64,000 bases of DNA. Source: Cerrena zonata (taxonomy: Eukaryota; Basidiomycota; Agaricomycetes; Polyporales; Cerrenaceae). Positions within the stretch are counted from its first letter, which is position 1. Each line of letters starts with the position of its first letter. Made by a program: the position numbers and the translations under genes. This document shows positions 10,709 to 22,712 of this stretch, in pieces. Under the pieces are notes generated by a model. It ran no database searches. It saw only the letters and a list, made by a program, of their open reading frames with translations, and was not told the origin of the DNA. The stretch is taken from assembly GCA_038087015.1 (NCBI GenBank), contig JASBNA010000010.1, positions 124,001-188,000 on the forward strand, read 5' to 3'.

Positions 10709-10871
10709 TAGATTTGTAGATCGTGGTTCAGGTCTGATATGCTCTGCCATTCCACGTCTAAACAATTGTATCTACATATGCATAACCGTCTGCATCTAAC
10801 AACCTTATCTCGAATAGGCAACTGTGCTCGATCTCTCTGCTCTCCGAACTCTCCCGCTGATCCCTACTCCA
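10709..10871 (-). repeat. 5' LTR of gypsy element B
   Basis: The partner of 2297-2459, ungapped over 163 bp. Its inner end reads CTA where the other copy has CCA, one of the 18 transitions separating the copies. Confidence 0.93.
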
Positions 10872-11728
10872 TCAGCTTTCTTTTTCTCAAAGATGTCAAG
10901 ATAATTGTGATACTTCTTTGGGATGAGTTCAGTGAGTGGTTTCGGTGGTTCTTCCTTGTTGGCTTTCTGTGCCATTAGCATGGCTGGGTTGACTTTTCGG
11001 CAGATCCATATATCGCACCTGAAGGTATATCGTGCACTGTGCAAGGGTTTCATGATTCGTCCAATCCTTGGTTTATAGACTTTGGATTTGATAAGGTCAA
11101 ATTCTTTGGTGAGTGGTTCTTCTTCTTTCATTCAGACGTGGCATGTGTCTTCATCCTTGATATAGGATATAAGCAGCTCATTGGCTTCTCATCTGCTCAT
11201 TCATTCTTCGATTGATACGTCTGAATTTTCTTCTTTGGTTTCCATAGGTGGGTTGTCATCTTCATCTTCAACTTCATCGATAGTGACTTTTCAATTTGTT
11301 TCTGGTATCATCTGTGCTGCCATGTGGAAGATACTTCATAGTCATTTGGTGAACGTATACAGCCTTGTGTTTGAAAATTTGACTTCTCCAGTGTTCCAAT
11401 TGATCATAGGGTTATACTGTTTGAGCCAGGAGAACCCGAGGATGATATCCTGATCTCCAAGTGACATGATTAGGTATTTGATAGGCTGTTTGATGTTTCC
11501 TATTTGTGTCATGGCCCAAACACAGTGTGTGATCTTTCCTTGATGATTTGGAGTGCTGTCTACATTGCAGACTGGGATTTTGGTCAAAAGTTTGGTTGTT
11601 TGAAGGTTCTGTTTTTTTACAAAGTTGATGTCGATGAAGACACCTCCTGCTCCACTGTTGATTAGAGCATTGGGTTCAACAGTTTTCCCTTGCTGAGTAA
11701 TAGATAACGGGATTTTGTCAGAACCATG
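10872..11728 (-). pseudogene. Protease and pre-RT region of gypsy element A
   Basis: This is the 5' piece of element A, cut from its RT by element B. The protease core reads ALINSGAGGVFIDINF, where the catalytic Asp is Asn (codon 11657-11659), followed at 11342-11587 by LGDQDIILGFSWLKQYNP, the conserved retropepsin C-terminal box. At 10872-11131 the linker reads PKPLTELIPKKYHNYLDIFE, the usual approach to gypsy RT. Similarity stops near 11728, so gag and the 5' LTR are missing or replaced. Confidence 0.82.
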
Positions 11729-12172
11729 CTAGAACCCTATCACGTGACGTACCTAATCTCTACTAATCCCGACCTATCCTAGTCGACCCCCGGCTTGGCC
11801 CGATATTTTGTACTCCACTCGGCCTTCCCACAGTCATTTTCTCTGTCATGCTTCCATCTTCTGTTTATTCTATTTACCCCCAACACTCCGACTCGTCCTC
11901 CGCTTTATCTTTGATATCTTTTTACCCTTTTGCCTTTATCTGATCCATGGTCTCTTATCGTAGCTGATTCTTTTAGATAGTTCCTTACCACACGTCTTTC
12001 CTTCCCAACATTGCCGACAGGCCTCCGATCATCAGCCCCATAATATCTCTCTCATTTATCTCTTGTTTAATTACCTCATATTCTTTCCTCCCGTACCTTT
12101 CCACATGTCCTATGATTCCGACCCTATCCCTATCACACCATTTGCACATCACTCCCCTTCATATTTTCTCTA
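11729..12172. repeat. Pyrimidine-rich sequence, possible solo LTR
   Basis: The block begins TGCTAGAACCC, has an E-box CACGTGACG near its start, is pyrimidine-rich, and ends TCTCTACA just before the CATCAGG element. TG...CA ends and abrupt replacement of element A at 11728 suggest an LTR, but no second copy or clear target duplication is visible. No gene is seen. Confidence 0.3.
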
Positions 12173-12732
12173 CATCAGGAAAAACCCAATTCAGTATTTA
12201 GTATAATATAGTTCTAAATAGTGCTAAATAGTCAACATAGTCAGCATTCCACTAATTACAAACCCCCCACTATTTGAAGTACTATCAGAGCACTACTTTT
12301 CCACTAGTTTGCACTTTTTAGAAATATTTCTCTTTATTTCCATTTCTCTCAAGTCAAAATTAGAAAACAACAAAAGTTAATTTTATTTAAAATACAGTAA
12401 AACAATTACAATAAGATAGTGCTAACAATAACAAAAGGGGATATATAGACAAAGATAGCACTGAAAGAGTCTATGAGCAGATGATATGAAGATATGAAGA
12501 TGCAAAGAGCTTACATTGAGTTGACAAAGATAAAGAAACTTGAACTTGAATATCAGAAGGTCTAATTAAGAGTAGAATAGCTTAATGACTTACCAGAACA
12601 TTGAATATTGCACCAAAATGCAGTGAGAATAGGTGGATAGGGTACCAGAAGGTAGTGTGAAGTACATACTCAAAGCAAACAAAGATAGGATGAAAAGGAA
12701 TAGCAGCAAAAGAAGAAGAGACATGGGAGGAA

Positions 12733-12763
<31 letters not shown>

Positions 12764-13120
12764 GAGCGAAGTTTCGAAGTCAAATGGCGATGTGATAGGG
12801 CGCTTGAGATGGCGTTGGAAAGCCGTGATCAGGGGCTTTCCGACGCCGTCTCAACGGTGCTGATCGGATCACAGAAACACGAGATATGATTAGATTAGTC
12901 CCAGACTATCTTCAATCTACTAAGCAACTTAAAACTGGAGAATCCTTGCTGTTTCTCTACATTATAGGGACATATTATATATCATTAGAACCGGATTTTT
13001 GAGGATATTCTGAATATGATATCCATATGTCAAAATTATAGATACTTTATCAGCTATCTTAGAATTACTTTTACAGAAATTGAGAGAAATATTTAGAATC
13101 TTCAATTTGTCAAAGTTTAG
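12173..13120 (+). mobile_element. CATCAGG-ended element, copy 1, 3' end decayed
   Basis: Starts CATCAGGAAAAACCCAATTC and is the reverse-complement relative of 26962 down to about 25990, including an (AG)n run and the block GGGGCTTTCCGACGCCGTCT. Similarity ends near 13120 where copy 2 continues, so the right terminus is lost. A 76-codon reading frame in the middle (12633-12863, VKYILKANKDRMKRNSSKRR) is shared with copy 2 but includes the microsatellite, and I do not regard it as a proven gene. Confidence 0.7.
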
Positions 13121-15439
13121 TTTCAATTTCAGGTATCTAAACTTGGGAAATAGGCCAATGCTGGCAAAACACGATTCCTTCAGTGACCTTTTTATCTCTG
13201 AGAATATCTATGCTAGTTGATAGCCTAGACAATATTTATAGACAAAATAAACCACAATATTGCTCTTAAGATATGATCATCATTTGCTAATAATAATCCC
13301 ACCTTAAGAGGAGGCATATTTATTTGAGACTAAGGATGCCATTATACAAAGGTAGTCTCTTGCAATAGCAGCTTATACTAGATATCAGATGACATTCAAC
13401 TAAGAAAAGGCAAAAAAAAATAGTAACAATCCTTTAAAATAATATCCAGATTACTCACACCTCACTAGTAAACCACAGGCATGCTTTCAAGGAGAAATTC
13501 TATTGAGTTAAGATAGTTGTTGAATTCTTTGAGCTATAACTTAAGTAGATTGAAAGACAGAATATGTCTTTCATCTTTAGACTCATTATTATCAGATACC
13601 TTATGTAATAACTTGGCCTTCTTAGTTGGCTGCTTATACACTGTTAATATAGTCTAAGTCTTTTTGTTGTAGATATATTTGTAATATTTTATATACTAGA
13701 GAAAGAGAGGTCAAGATATATCATCTGTTTTTTAATAGAGAAATATTTATAATAGATTTTATTAAGATATATGCTTCTTTCTATAGATGAGCAAACTAGT
13801 ATTATTGAGAATAAGCATCTTTTATCTCTGGACAAAAAGCTGGCATTACAACTGAGTATCAGAAGTATTATTAAGTGAAGTGAAAAGATTAGTAATGATA
13901 TACAAAATATGGTATATTGCTCTATATCCTGAGCAATTCTGAAGGTGAGGATAGAGAGTTTGTTGACATTTCATTTTGTATTTGCTAAGCAATCTTTTAC
14001 TTCTATATATCTTTAGAGAATTTAGACACAAAGTGATTCTCAATAACTTATTTGTGATACTTATCCTATCAATTGAGATCAGACTATATAATAAGCATAA
14101 AACTTAAAATAAATAAATATACAATATGATGAGTCTCTAGATGATAACATAATATAGAGATATTAGCCACTAGATATTATGGTTCTTTTATTTTACTATA
14201 TAATATTAGTAACAGATAATATCTGAGTTAATAGAAATATTTATAGCTAAAGTTTACATACTCTATAGTCTTTCTGACTATCTGAGGATGATATTTTCTG
14301 CAACTGAGATCTAAAGAAGTAGTTGATATCAAGACTAGGCTAGCTTGAGTTTGAAAGATCAGTTCTAATGGATTGAACATTTATATCTTAAGAAATCCCT
14401 TCTCATTGATAGGCTCTGGATTTGTATTTTTCATTAGAAGTTTAATAAAGTAATATTATAATAAAAATTTATCTTGCCTTTTTTGAGATATCTTTCACTT
14501 TCACACCTTTAAAGTTGAGGTGACTTCTGGTTTAGATTTATCTGCATTGTTTTCAGATCTAGATTTATCATCTTCAAAACATAATAAGTCCCAAACTTAT
14601 CTTCTATTATAGCCAGTTTTCATTTTCTGTAATAAGTATCAGTCAGTTATTAGCATCAATTTAAAAAAAATTATATGAGAATAAACACTCTCTATATTCT
14701 TATTAGATTTGGGATCATCTGAGTTATTGTCTAAGATAATTGCTATTGAAAAGCTTAGAAGAATAGAGGCTAAAAAGCTTTGTAAAGCTGGAGCTAAAAT
14801 TAAAGAGATTGCTGTTAAAATAAAAGAAGAGACAGCTACAATGAAAGAAGAAAACCTTGATTGATAAGCACTATTAGTAGATATAGCTAGTTGTGTCATC
14901 TCTGTATGTGCAAGAGATCAAGTTTTATGCTAATATATTAGCTTAAGCTTTCTATTTTGGATTGTATAATTTCTTAGTTAGTTTGTAGTGGTAAACTGAA
15001 TATGTAAATATAGTGATATGTTTTATAGCTAACTGAGACAAAGAGAAGAGATATTGCTATCTTGAGAATTAGATCAAAGCTGAGAATGTGAATTGATAAT
15101 GGAAATAATATCTTGAATATGGATATCAATAGGGTGCATGCAGTTAATAGTCAATAGAATATATGTGGCCAATGATTGATCAAAACCTCAATTAAGTCTG
15201 AGCTTAATGACTTATAAAGGCCAGTCTAATATCAAAGTCTATCCAATAAGCCCTTATAAGCTATACAGAAGGCTGGGCTTGGTGAGGCCTATAGTAGATC
15301 AGGCTTGAAGGTTTGAAGAGCTCAAGCCTTAGCCTGCAGATCACTATGCTAAATATCACTTTTCAGATTTATAAAGTAGAAATTACAGGTTTAATCAAAT
15401 AATAATGTTATGATAGTGGAGGGTAAGGGATAGGGACAA
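13121..15439. other. AT-rich stretch, no gene recognised
   Basis: Very AT-rich with only short, stop-bounded frames, none with a recognisable motif. It resembles old, mutated repeat sequence. Nothing else can be supported. Confidence 0.6.
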
Positions 15440-16360
15440 ATAAAAAGCACCAGTAAAAAGAGCTTCAAAAATAAAGCATAGTAGCAACAGAAAGGAGGTG
15501 ATTTGGATATAAATTGACAAAGATATAGAGCAAACAACATATGTTTTAGAGGAAAAAGCGGAATATGGTATGTTTTTGAACCTTATCGGTGGTGGTGTGG
15601 ACGCCATTGGATAGAGCTCAAAAAATGGAGTATGGTAGCAAAAAGAAGCATGTGATTTGGATAGAAACTGGGGGAGATATGGGGAAAAGAACATATGGAG
15701 GATATGTTTCGGCAGAATACTGCCATATATGGTATGTTTTCCGCATTACATAAGCGAAGACATGACTTATGTTCTCAGATTTCACTTTGCCGGTGGGCGC
15801 TTAATACCGGCTATTATATAAGCGTATTAATCCATATATGGATGTATTACAGACAAATATAAATAAATAATGACGTAGTGAACTAGGCGCTTTGGGGTTA
15901 TTGCCTTAGGCGCTTAGTTAACTACGTCATTATTTATTTATATTTGTTTGTAATACACCCATATATGGATTAATGTGCTTATATAATAACCGGTATTAAG
16001 CGCCCACCGGCAAAGTGAAATCTGAGAACATAAGTCATGTCTTCGCTTATGTAATGCGGAAAACATACCATATATGGCAGTATTCTGCCGAAACATATCC
16101 TCCATATGTTCTTTTCCCCATATCTCCCCCAGTTTCTATCCAAATCACATGCTTCTTTTTGCTACCATACTCCATTTTTTGAGCTCTATCCAATGGTGCC
16201 CACATTACCCCAAACAAGGTTCAAAAGCATACCATATTCCGCTTTTTCCCATAAAACATATGTTGTTTGCCTTATATCTCTCCCACTTTCTATCCAAATC
16301 ACCTACTTTCTTTTGCTAATAGCCTCCATTTCTCAACCTCTATCCATTGAGACTCTCCAT
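15440..16360. mobile_element. 0.9-kb palindromic element
   Basis: The left arm (15440-15890) and right arm (15910-16360) are inverted repeats around a 19-bp loop. Inner parts match almost perfectly (TAACTACGTCAT near the loop, ATTAAGCGCCCACCGG further out); outer 100 bp have diverged. Mirror-image frames of about 90 codons arise only from the symmetry. No transposase is present. It is probably a foldback MITE. A diverged relative of the right arm lies at 16680-17150. Confidence 0.8.
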
Positions 16361-16679
16361 ATAATCATCAAGTGACCTCACATTGCCACTACCATATTCA
16401 CACTATTACCTAAGCAAATAAGTACAAATATGATCTGCAACATTTGATTTGATCATTATTCAATCTCTCTCTCCCCCCATGTCATCCATTCAAGTGCTGG
16501 TATTACTTGCACTTAGATGGTTACACTATTTTCTTCTATCCAGGACTGCATGTCTTAAGGAAGAAAATAGCCTTATGCCAACTCCTGGCAGGTCTATTTG
16601 AGGTGAGTCAGTTTTACACATCTGTCATATTATCCAGTGTCTATACAGAGACATTACATAAGCAAGTAAAGCCAAATCA

Positions 16680-17150
16680 TGACGTTGTGAGCTAGGTATC
16701 TTGGGACACAACATTTAGAGACCTTGTTCACTACATCTGTTTTGGCTTATTGCATATAGACTAATATGCTTACATAATAGCTGAAATAAGCATCCCCTGC
16801 AAATTGAAATTTGAGAACAAGGTATGTTTTGATTATATAATGCAGAAAAAACATACCATATATAGCAATTCTCTATTAAAACATATACTTATATGTTGTT
16901 TTCTGTATAGCTCTTTTAATTTCTATCCAAACTACATACTTCTTATGGCTACCAGGTATCATTTTCTGAGCTCTATCTGATGGTATATACACCACTTCTA
17001 ATAATATTGAAAGTGAGTCTCTGTTTCACTTTTTCTCCAAAAACACATATTGTTTAACATATCTCTCTGTCAATTCTGACCAGATCACCTTTTTTCTACT
17101 TCTACTATGCTCTATTTCTTAGGCTCTATCCATTGACATTATTTATACAA
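16680..17150 (+). repeat. Diverged half-copy of the 15.4-16.4 kb palindrome
   Basis: The order of short blocks follows the right arm of the palindrome: ATGACGTTGTGAGCTAGG, then TAATATGCTTACATAATAGC, AACATACCATATATAGCA, TTTCTATCCAAACTACATAC, GAGCTCTATCTGATGG. Identity is reduced by many transitions and small gaps. It indicates that the family is old. Confidence 0.65.
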
Positions 17151-17532
17151 CAATTGAGTGAGGTTAGTTTGCTACAATTTCACATCTTTGCGATTACCAG
17201 GGCTCATAGGACCAACCCCACTCTAGGGTTCAACAAGCGCCCAGTTTTCCCACACTCAACCCAAATCTCAATTTTGCTTATATCTCAACATTCTCTCTAT
17301 CAACTCATTTTGCTCTTGGAAGTTGACTTATAGTACAAACTTTGAGTTGTTCTATGGTCAAGTTTTGAGAGCAAAAGATGCAGTGGTTGTGAAGATATGA
17401 GATAAACAAAATTCCCCCTAAACCCTAGACTAGGGCTAGGTAGTGGTTTCGCGTTACGGTACAAGCGCCCCAGCAAAGTTCGGACAAGAAAAACGATACC
17501 TTCGTACCTCAGGAATCGTAACCATATAAGCT

Positions 17533-17572
17533 TGCATTGGAGGGAGACTTGTCCTTCCCACCTCCAATGCAA
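17533..17572. repeat. Short perfect inverted repeat
   Basis: TGCATTGGAGG is followed 17 bp later by its exact complement CCTCCAATGCA. It may be the tip of a decayed element; no function is visible. Confidence 0.6.
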
Positions 17573-18339
17573 ACATTTTGTGCCTAAAATTTGGTAAATT
17601 CCTTATTCATGTTGGTTCCTTTGATAATTGCTTACTGGTATTATGTGTATGGTTTACAGAATTACAACTTACCATTCACTGCTACCAATTACGCTAGCAG
17701 CTATTAGTAGACCAATGGCAGACTCAAGTTGGTCCACAGTACATATCTGCATTAATAGGATGTGGCTTAGCTCTAATGATCAATACAGCGATATGCCTTA
17801 CCTCAAACATGCTGGCTCTCAGCACTGCATGTTCAACTGAATGAGGCTGTTGAGTGTCAGCAGATGATGCTTGAATGCCTAGATATATTGGTTGAGTTTG
17901 TAATGCATGAACACCATGCAACCGAATGTGAGCATTTGGAGTTTGCTTACTGCCTATGACTATGCTTTTTAAGCACGGATGTGTGGGGTAGGCTGGAAGA
18001 GCTCTTTACCTGGTCTCAGAGGAATTAGCCCATATGTATATTTGTGCATAATTAAAGAGTATTACTCTCACCTTTTTACTCTTTCTTTTAGCTTTTACAA
18101 TGGGCTCTTTTACCCACTTTGGTCCCTGGACCTACTCCGGACTTGCTCCACAATCCAGAGTATATTAGTGTATGTGTGCAGGAGGGGTTGGCTCAGGAGG
18201 CAGCTAATACTGTCAATAATACCAGCAGTGGTGATGAAAGTGATTTACCAGCTTTGGAAGAAATATGATGATTATATTTTTGATTACATTTAAAGTTTCA
18301 TATGTTTTTCTATAGTTTTTGATAACAGGAGGATCATTG

Positions 18340-18567
18340 TAGCCCTATCTTCTGCATACCCATGAGCACTTATGGGTATACTCAGATCCATGAGTATCTA
18401 CTAGGAATACTCACAGATACTCATTGTATATGAGTACTTGGATCCATGAGTTGGGTTTTTATACTGACTTGACTCATATGGATCTGAGTAAGGGATTTTT
18501 GGGAATGAATACTCATGAGTCAGATCTGAGTCAACTCATGAGTTGACTTGTGCAGACCTCTAATCCT
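18340..18567. repeat. ACTCATGAGT-rich repeat with weak inverted ends
   Basis: The block repeats ACTCATGAGT, GGATCCATGAGT and CAGATCTGAGTC in both orientations. Its ends are loosely inverted (TAGCCC...TCTGCATACCCATGAGC against TAGAGGTCTGCACAAGTCAACTC read from the right). It could be a short hAT-type MITE. The target duplication is not clear. Confidence 0.4.
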
Positions 18568-18709
18568 GCTACAAGGTATATACAAATTCTGGCCTCAATA
18601 ATAGTTCTCCATTACAGCAATCCTGTTTTTGATAGCTAAAGAATAAACCTGTAATGAAATGTACAGGGCTCTGGGCTCACAATGGTAATAACAGCCTCAA
18701 GTGTATGTT

Positions 18710-20916
18710 GCCTATTGGCAACTGTGTAGCAGCTGACACTCAAACATATGAGGATTCTGACTACTATCTCTTTTAGGATTATGTTAACCAGTTTGTGAAT
18801 GAGGTGAAGTCCTAGCCAACAACCCTCAAGTGTAAACACCATGAGATATGCTTTGAGGACTCTACCAATGAGGATAAAGATGACAACTTAACCCCCATAA
18901 ACAACAGTGCTGAGGGCAATCCTACCAATGAAGTCAATGCTACACAGCATGTCAATGTGGATCAGTATGTGAAGAATTGAAAGGCTGCTGCATCAGACGA
19001 TAAGAAATGGTCCTGAGCCATGTTTGATAAAACCGGTATCTATGCCTCTGCCTGTTGTCACTACTTTATTCTATGGATCTATGACATGGTGCAAAGTGGT
19101 GAGCTGTATGAATTTATTTCTTTCTCATTCAATCATGATTCAGCTAATAGGTCTTTTATCAGTGCCAAATATCCACTTTCAGTCCCCTGGAAATTCTTGA
19201 AGAGAGGTTTGCCCATGGTAGCAATATTAACTGCAGATTCTCAATCACTGCCCTTCACTCCAGTCTCACCCCTGCAATCTATGAGAAGAAGATTGCATTT
19301 CCTGCCAATGCATTTCATGATTATTCTTACAATTTTCAATGCCAAAGCAAAAACCACCCTAACATCTTTGAGGAGGTTGAACTGGAAGATTTTGAGTCAA
19401 TGGAATATGTCTTTAGTGGTTCAAACACCATTTCTGCAGTGACCCATTTCACATTTTTCTATTGTTTTCACCTACGGACTATCACCTACTATTGCCCGTG
19501 GGATACCAATAAGTATGTCAACCTCAGAACATTTATTCTGAATAACTACAAGCAAGCTTTTGAGATCATTGAGCACAACACTGAAGCACTCAAAGATTTC
19601 AAGTAGCAGTTTAATGTTAATAAGGAGATCATAGACAAGTAGGAGGAAGAGCAGATCACCTTCCTTGCAACACTGGGCAAGGAGCCTGAGCAAATCACAC
19701 TCAAAATAGAGTATGTGAGACTCTTAGAAGTGCTCCAGGATACAAGTACAGAAAAGACCTCTTTAGAATCTTCATACTATAGCATGCTTGGGGAGTCAGA
19801 TTTTATTAATGAGACACCTGGATCAAGTACTAGTAGTCAATACTCTGATCACTGAGCTAAAAACCAGATTCTAGGCCCACTAAAAAGGTGAAAAATCAGT
19901 TATAAAAGCTAATAATTTTCAAGTAACTTTCTATTCAATAAAATAAAATAAAATTCAAAGTTCTTGCAGCATTTTGTGGATGCAGAAAATAAATCTAAAA
20001 CTTTAAGTTTTTATTATAAAAAAGATGTGTCTTCAATGGGAATTCACAATTTTAAGCTGCATATTCTATAAAGATCTTGTTTTATTCTTGTATTTACAAA
20101 ATGCTATCAAAACTCAAAATTTTATTTTGTTTTTTGACTGAAAAAGTTAGTTAAAAATTATTACATTTTATAACTGATTTTCCACCTTTTTATTGGGCTT
20201 AGAATCTGGTTTTTGGCTCAGTGGATGCAACCTTTGCAACTTGTTAGCTGGAGACCTGATATCATCTTGTCCATGAATGCTTTGACAATCTTCTGCATGA
20301 TGTCGCTGAGATTGAGGAACAATTTGATATCACCCAGTGATGGGCCCCTGGTAATACTTCCTACACTGATACCTAGAAGTACATTGCTAAATGCAATTAC
20401 CACTGTGTGGTTGACAGGGTCCATAAGCTGATCATAAAATAATTGTTTAAGTTACATAAACTCAATATTGCAGGTACTGGTAAGTATGATTGAATTGTAT
20501 CTGTGTTGTATGCAGCTTACTCAAGCATATCTCAGGCTACAAGATGTAGACCCACCTAGCAAAAGCACTGCAAACTAGGTGCAAAGTAATCAGATGGGCA
20601 GTTTCCAATTTCAACACAGCAGCAGCACAACTGATGCCCCCTTGAGACCCTTTGGATTAGTCAAAGATTTCAAACTATGGATTTTTTGAAGAGTTTGTAC
20701 TACTTAGAAATACATGAAATGACATCCTGGAGAAAGCCTGGGTGAAACCCCTATACCATGAAATGCTCAAGATACATCAACACATAGCATGTGCTCAAGA
20801 AGAGATCACTCAATGCAATATTGAAATCTGACATATCCATACTATCATCTGTGATAAGACATCTCTTTTCTCATAGGTCTTCAAGACACTGAGCAGTATG
20901 AATGATCCTATATATG
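18710..20916 (+). pseudogene. KDZ-family transposase remnant, 5' and central part
   Basis: Pieces in several frames match the conserved run of Kyakuja-Dileera-Zisupton transposases of basidiomycetes: FDKTGIYASACCHYFILW then DMVQSGELYEF (about 19020-19115), NIFEEVELEDFESMEYVF (about 19360-19410), and YVNLRTFILNNYKQAFEII (about 19515-19570). Frameshifts and stops are frequent, for instance just before FDKTG. A 364-bp MITE (19860-20223) and a 4-kb palindrome (20926-24935) interrupt it. The family call rests on these motif strings and is not database-checked. Confidence 0.72.
19860..20223. mobile_element. Small inverted-repeat element, CACTG family, copy 3
   Basis: 364 bp, starts CACTGAGCTAAAAACC and ends GGTTTTTGGCTCAGTG, with an exact GAT target duplication (19857-19859, 20224-20226). 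The interior shares AAGGTGAAAAATCAG and the mirrored AT-rich blocks with the copies at 8079 and 9488. It is inserted in the KDZ remnant. Confidence 0.88.
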
Positions 20917-20924
20917 GTCCAGTT

Positions 20925-22712
20925 CAACCCCTTCAGTCAATATATCATGGTAATACTGTACCAGATGCGGCACCGATGTTGCTGCACAGTCATGCCAGAT
21001 GGCCCAGCTGCCTTTCACCAAAACTGTGGTGAGAGAGGGTGAGATGGTCCATCTGAAGTTACGGGAGGTAGGGGAGAGGTAGTTGAGATGGGGCATCTGT
21101 CACGGCGGAGGGTCAGTGATACCCAGGGATGGATCATCTAGTGCGGGGGAGGGAGGAGGATGGTGGTTCAGTGCGGGATGGACCATCTGGTATTGGTGAG
21201 GATGAACAGACTGTGGGAGATGGGCCATCTAGAGGGGTGGGAGGGATGATGAGATAGTGTGAGATGGCCTATCTGGAGGGGGGGATGGGTGTGGGGGGTA
21301 TTTGGGGGTAAAAAATAAAAATGTTTGTATTAATGTAGGGATAGTAGGTGGGTGTATGGGGGTGTGTAGGGAGGGTAACTAAAGTGAATAATAATATATT
21401 GTTGAAAACACTCTAAACAAGGTTCTGATGTGATATAAAGCCCAGAAAACCGATTTCTAGGTCAGGGGGGATTGAGGAGAGGGTCAGCTAGAATGGGATA
21501 GAGTGCAATTCAGAGCTTGTATCATATATCACTGGGAAGTTATGAATGAGTAGATCCCGGAAGTGGTCACCTTAAGGTGATCGGATAGGAATTGCGATTT
21601 CCGCACTTTCATACATCTCAAGAATATGAAAATGCACATTTTCGAAAAGATGGAAAGTAGGTGTACTATAGTATATGTAGGGTAGGAAAACATAGTATAT
21701 CTCAGTAGATACCCCTCTAATGCATTGCAATCATTGTAAAAAGTGAGTTTTCTCTATAGTGCAGAGATGAAATATCTGAATTATGCGGAAACTGAAAGTG
21801 CGGCAGTGCACCCAGCTGGATCTCCGCAATCAGCTTGAAAGTACGGATCCAATGATATGCTATATTCACCCAATATCAATCTCTAGCACTTAATATAGTA
21901 GGTTTAAGTTTGTCCGCATTTTCGAGTATTTCGCAGATTGCGCCTGTAGTTCTTGGGTTGAATGCGCCGCAAAAATGGTTCCAGAGTCTACTCTGAAATG
22001 CGCATCTGGTGATATGCAGAAATTGTATTTCGCGCTATATTTCACCTATCAACTTGCCCAGATGGCTTTTGGGTGCAAAGCACTTGTTATTGAAATTGCG
22101 CACTCTATTTTCATCATATCTGCGCTGCATAGATAGATTTGAAATCTCCTCATGAATCCGTATCCAATGGTGTATAGCACTTATTATTCACGCAAGGATG
22201 CAACAATAGCATTTTAGGTCTACCTGCTGAGTGCGGAAACCGTAATTTGCAGATTGCGCACCAAGTAGTGGCGCGATTGACTGCGCGCAAGAAGTTCTGG
22301 AATCTGCTCCAAAATGCGAATTGAATGGTATGTGGCACTTAATATTTGTGTAGAGATACACTTGTTGAAGTTCAGAAACAGCTTTTTAGGTGCGGAAATA
22401 GTAATTTACAGATTGTATACTAAGGAGCAGCGTGATCTGCATCACGCAGTTAGCATTGGATTCTCCTGGGAAATGCGAATCCGATGGTATATAGATCGTG
22501 TCCCACACTTAACTCTGTGAGTATAAATTCAAGAAATCGACTTTTAGTGCGGCAATGGTAAATCACATATTGCGCAGGCAGTTTAAATGCTATGAGCATG
22601 GAGGAGGTAGCATTGTGCTCTCCTGAACAATGTGAATCAAACAATGTATAGCACTTGTCAACTCTATTTTATACTCCAAATACTATATGGGCTCCCAACA
22701 CCTCAATCTCTT
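20925..22712 (+). repeat. Left arm of the 4-kb palindrome
   Basis: Position x pairs with 45861 minus x in the right arm. The outer part is GC-richer with recurring AGATGG(A/C)CCATCT-type words; the inner part alternates GCGCA-rich and AT-rich blocks. Confidence 0.92.

Larger units (their letters stand above)
2297..10871 (-). mobile_element. Ty3/gypsy element B, complete, nested in element A
   Basis: The element is bounded by 163-bp direct LTRs (2297-2459 and 10709-10871) and a 4-bp TCAG target duplication (2293-2296, 10872-10875). Read on the minus strand it runs 5' LTR, gag, zinc knuckle, protease, RT, RNase H, integrase, an extra ORF, polypurine tract, 3' LTR. Coding regions carry stops and frameshifts, and three small inverted-repeat elements are inserted in the 5' half. 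It belongs to a different lineage from element A, judging by RT (FVDD box against YRDD) and the extra 3' ORF. Confidence 0.93.

Noticed and set aside
12633..12863. A 76-codon basic protein with Arg-Glu repeats, seen in both CATCAGG elements
   Set aside because: The Arg-Glu part is an (AG)n microsatellite and the frame changes after it between copies. Kept only as a note under the elements.
15395..16375. Frames of 81-99 codons with hydrophobic repeats on both strands
   Set aside because: They come from the arms of the 0.9-kb palindrome and do not show coding features beyond that symmetry.
17400..17445. Telomere-like CCCTAAACCCTAG words
   Set aside because: Only one or two imperfect units, no tandem array.
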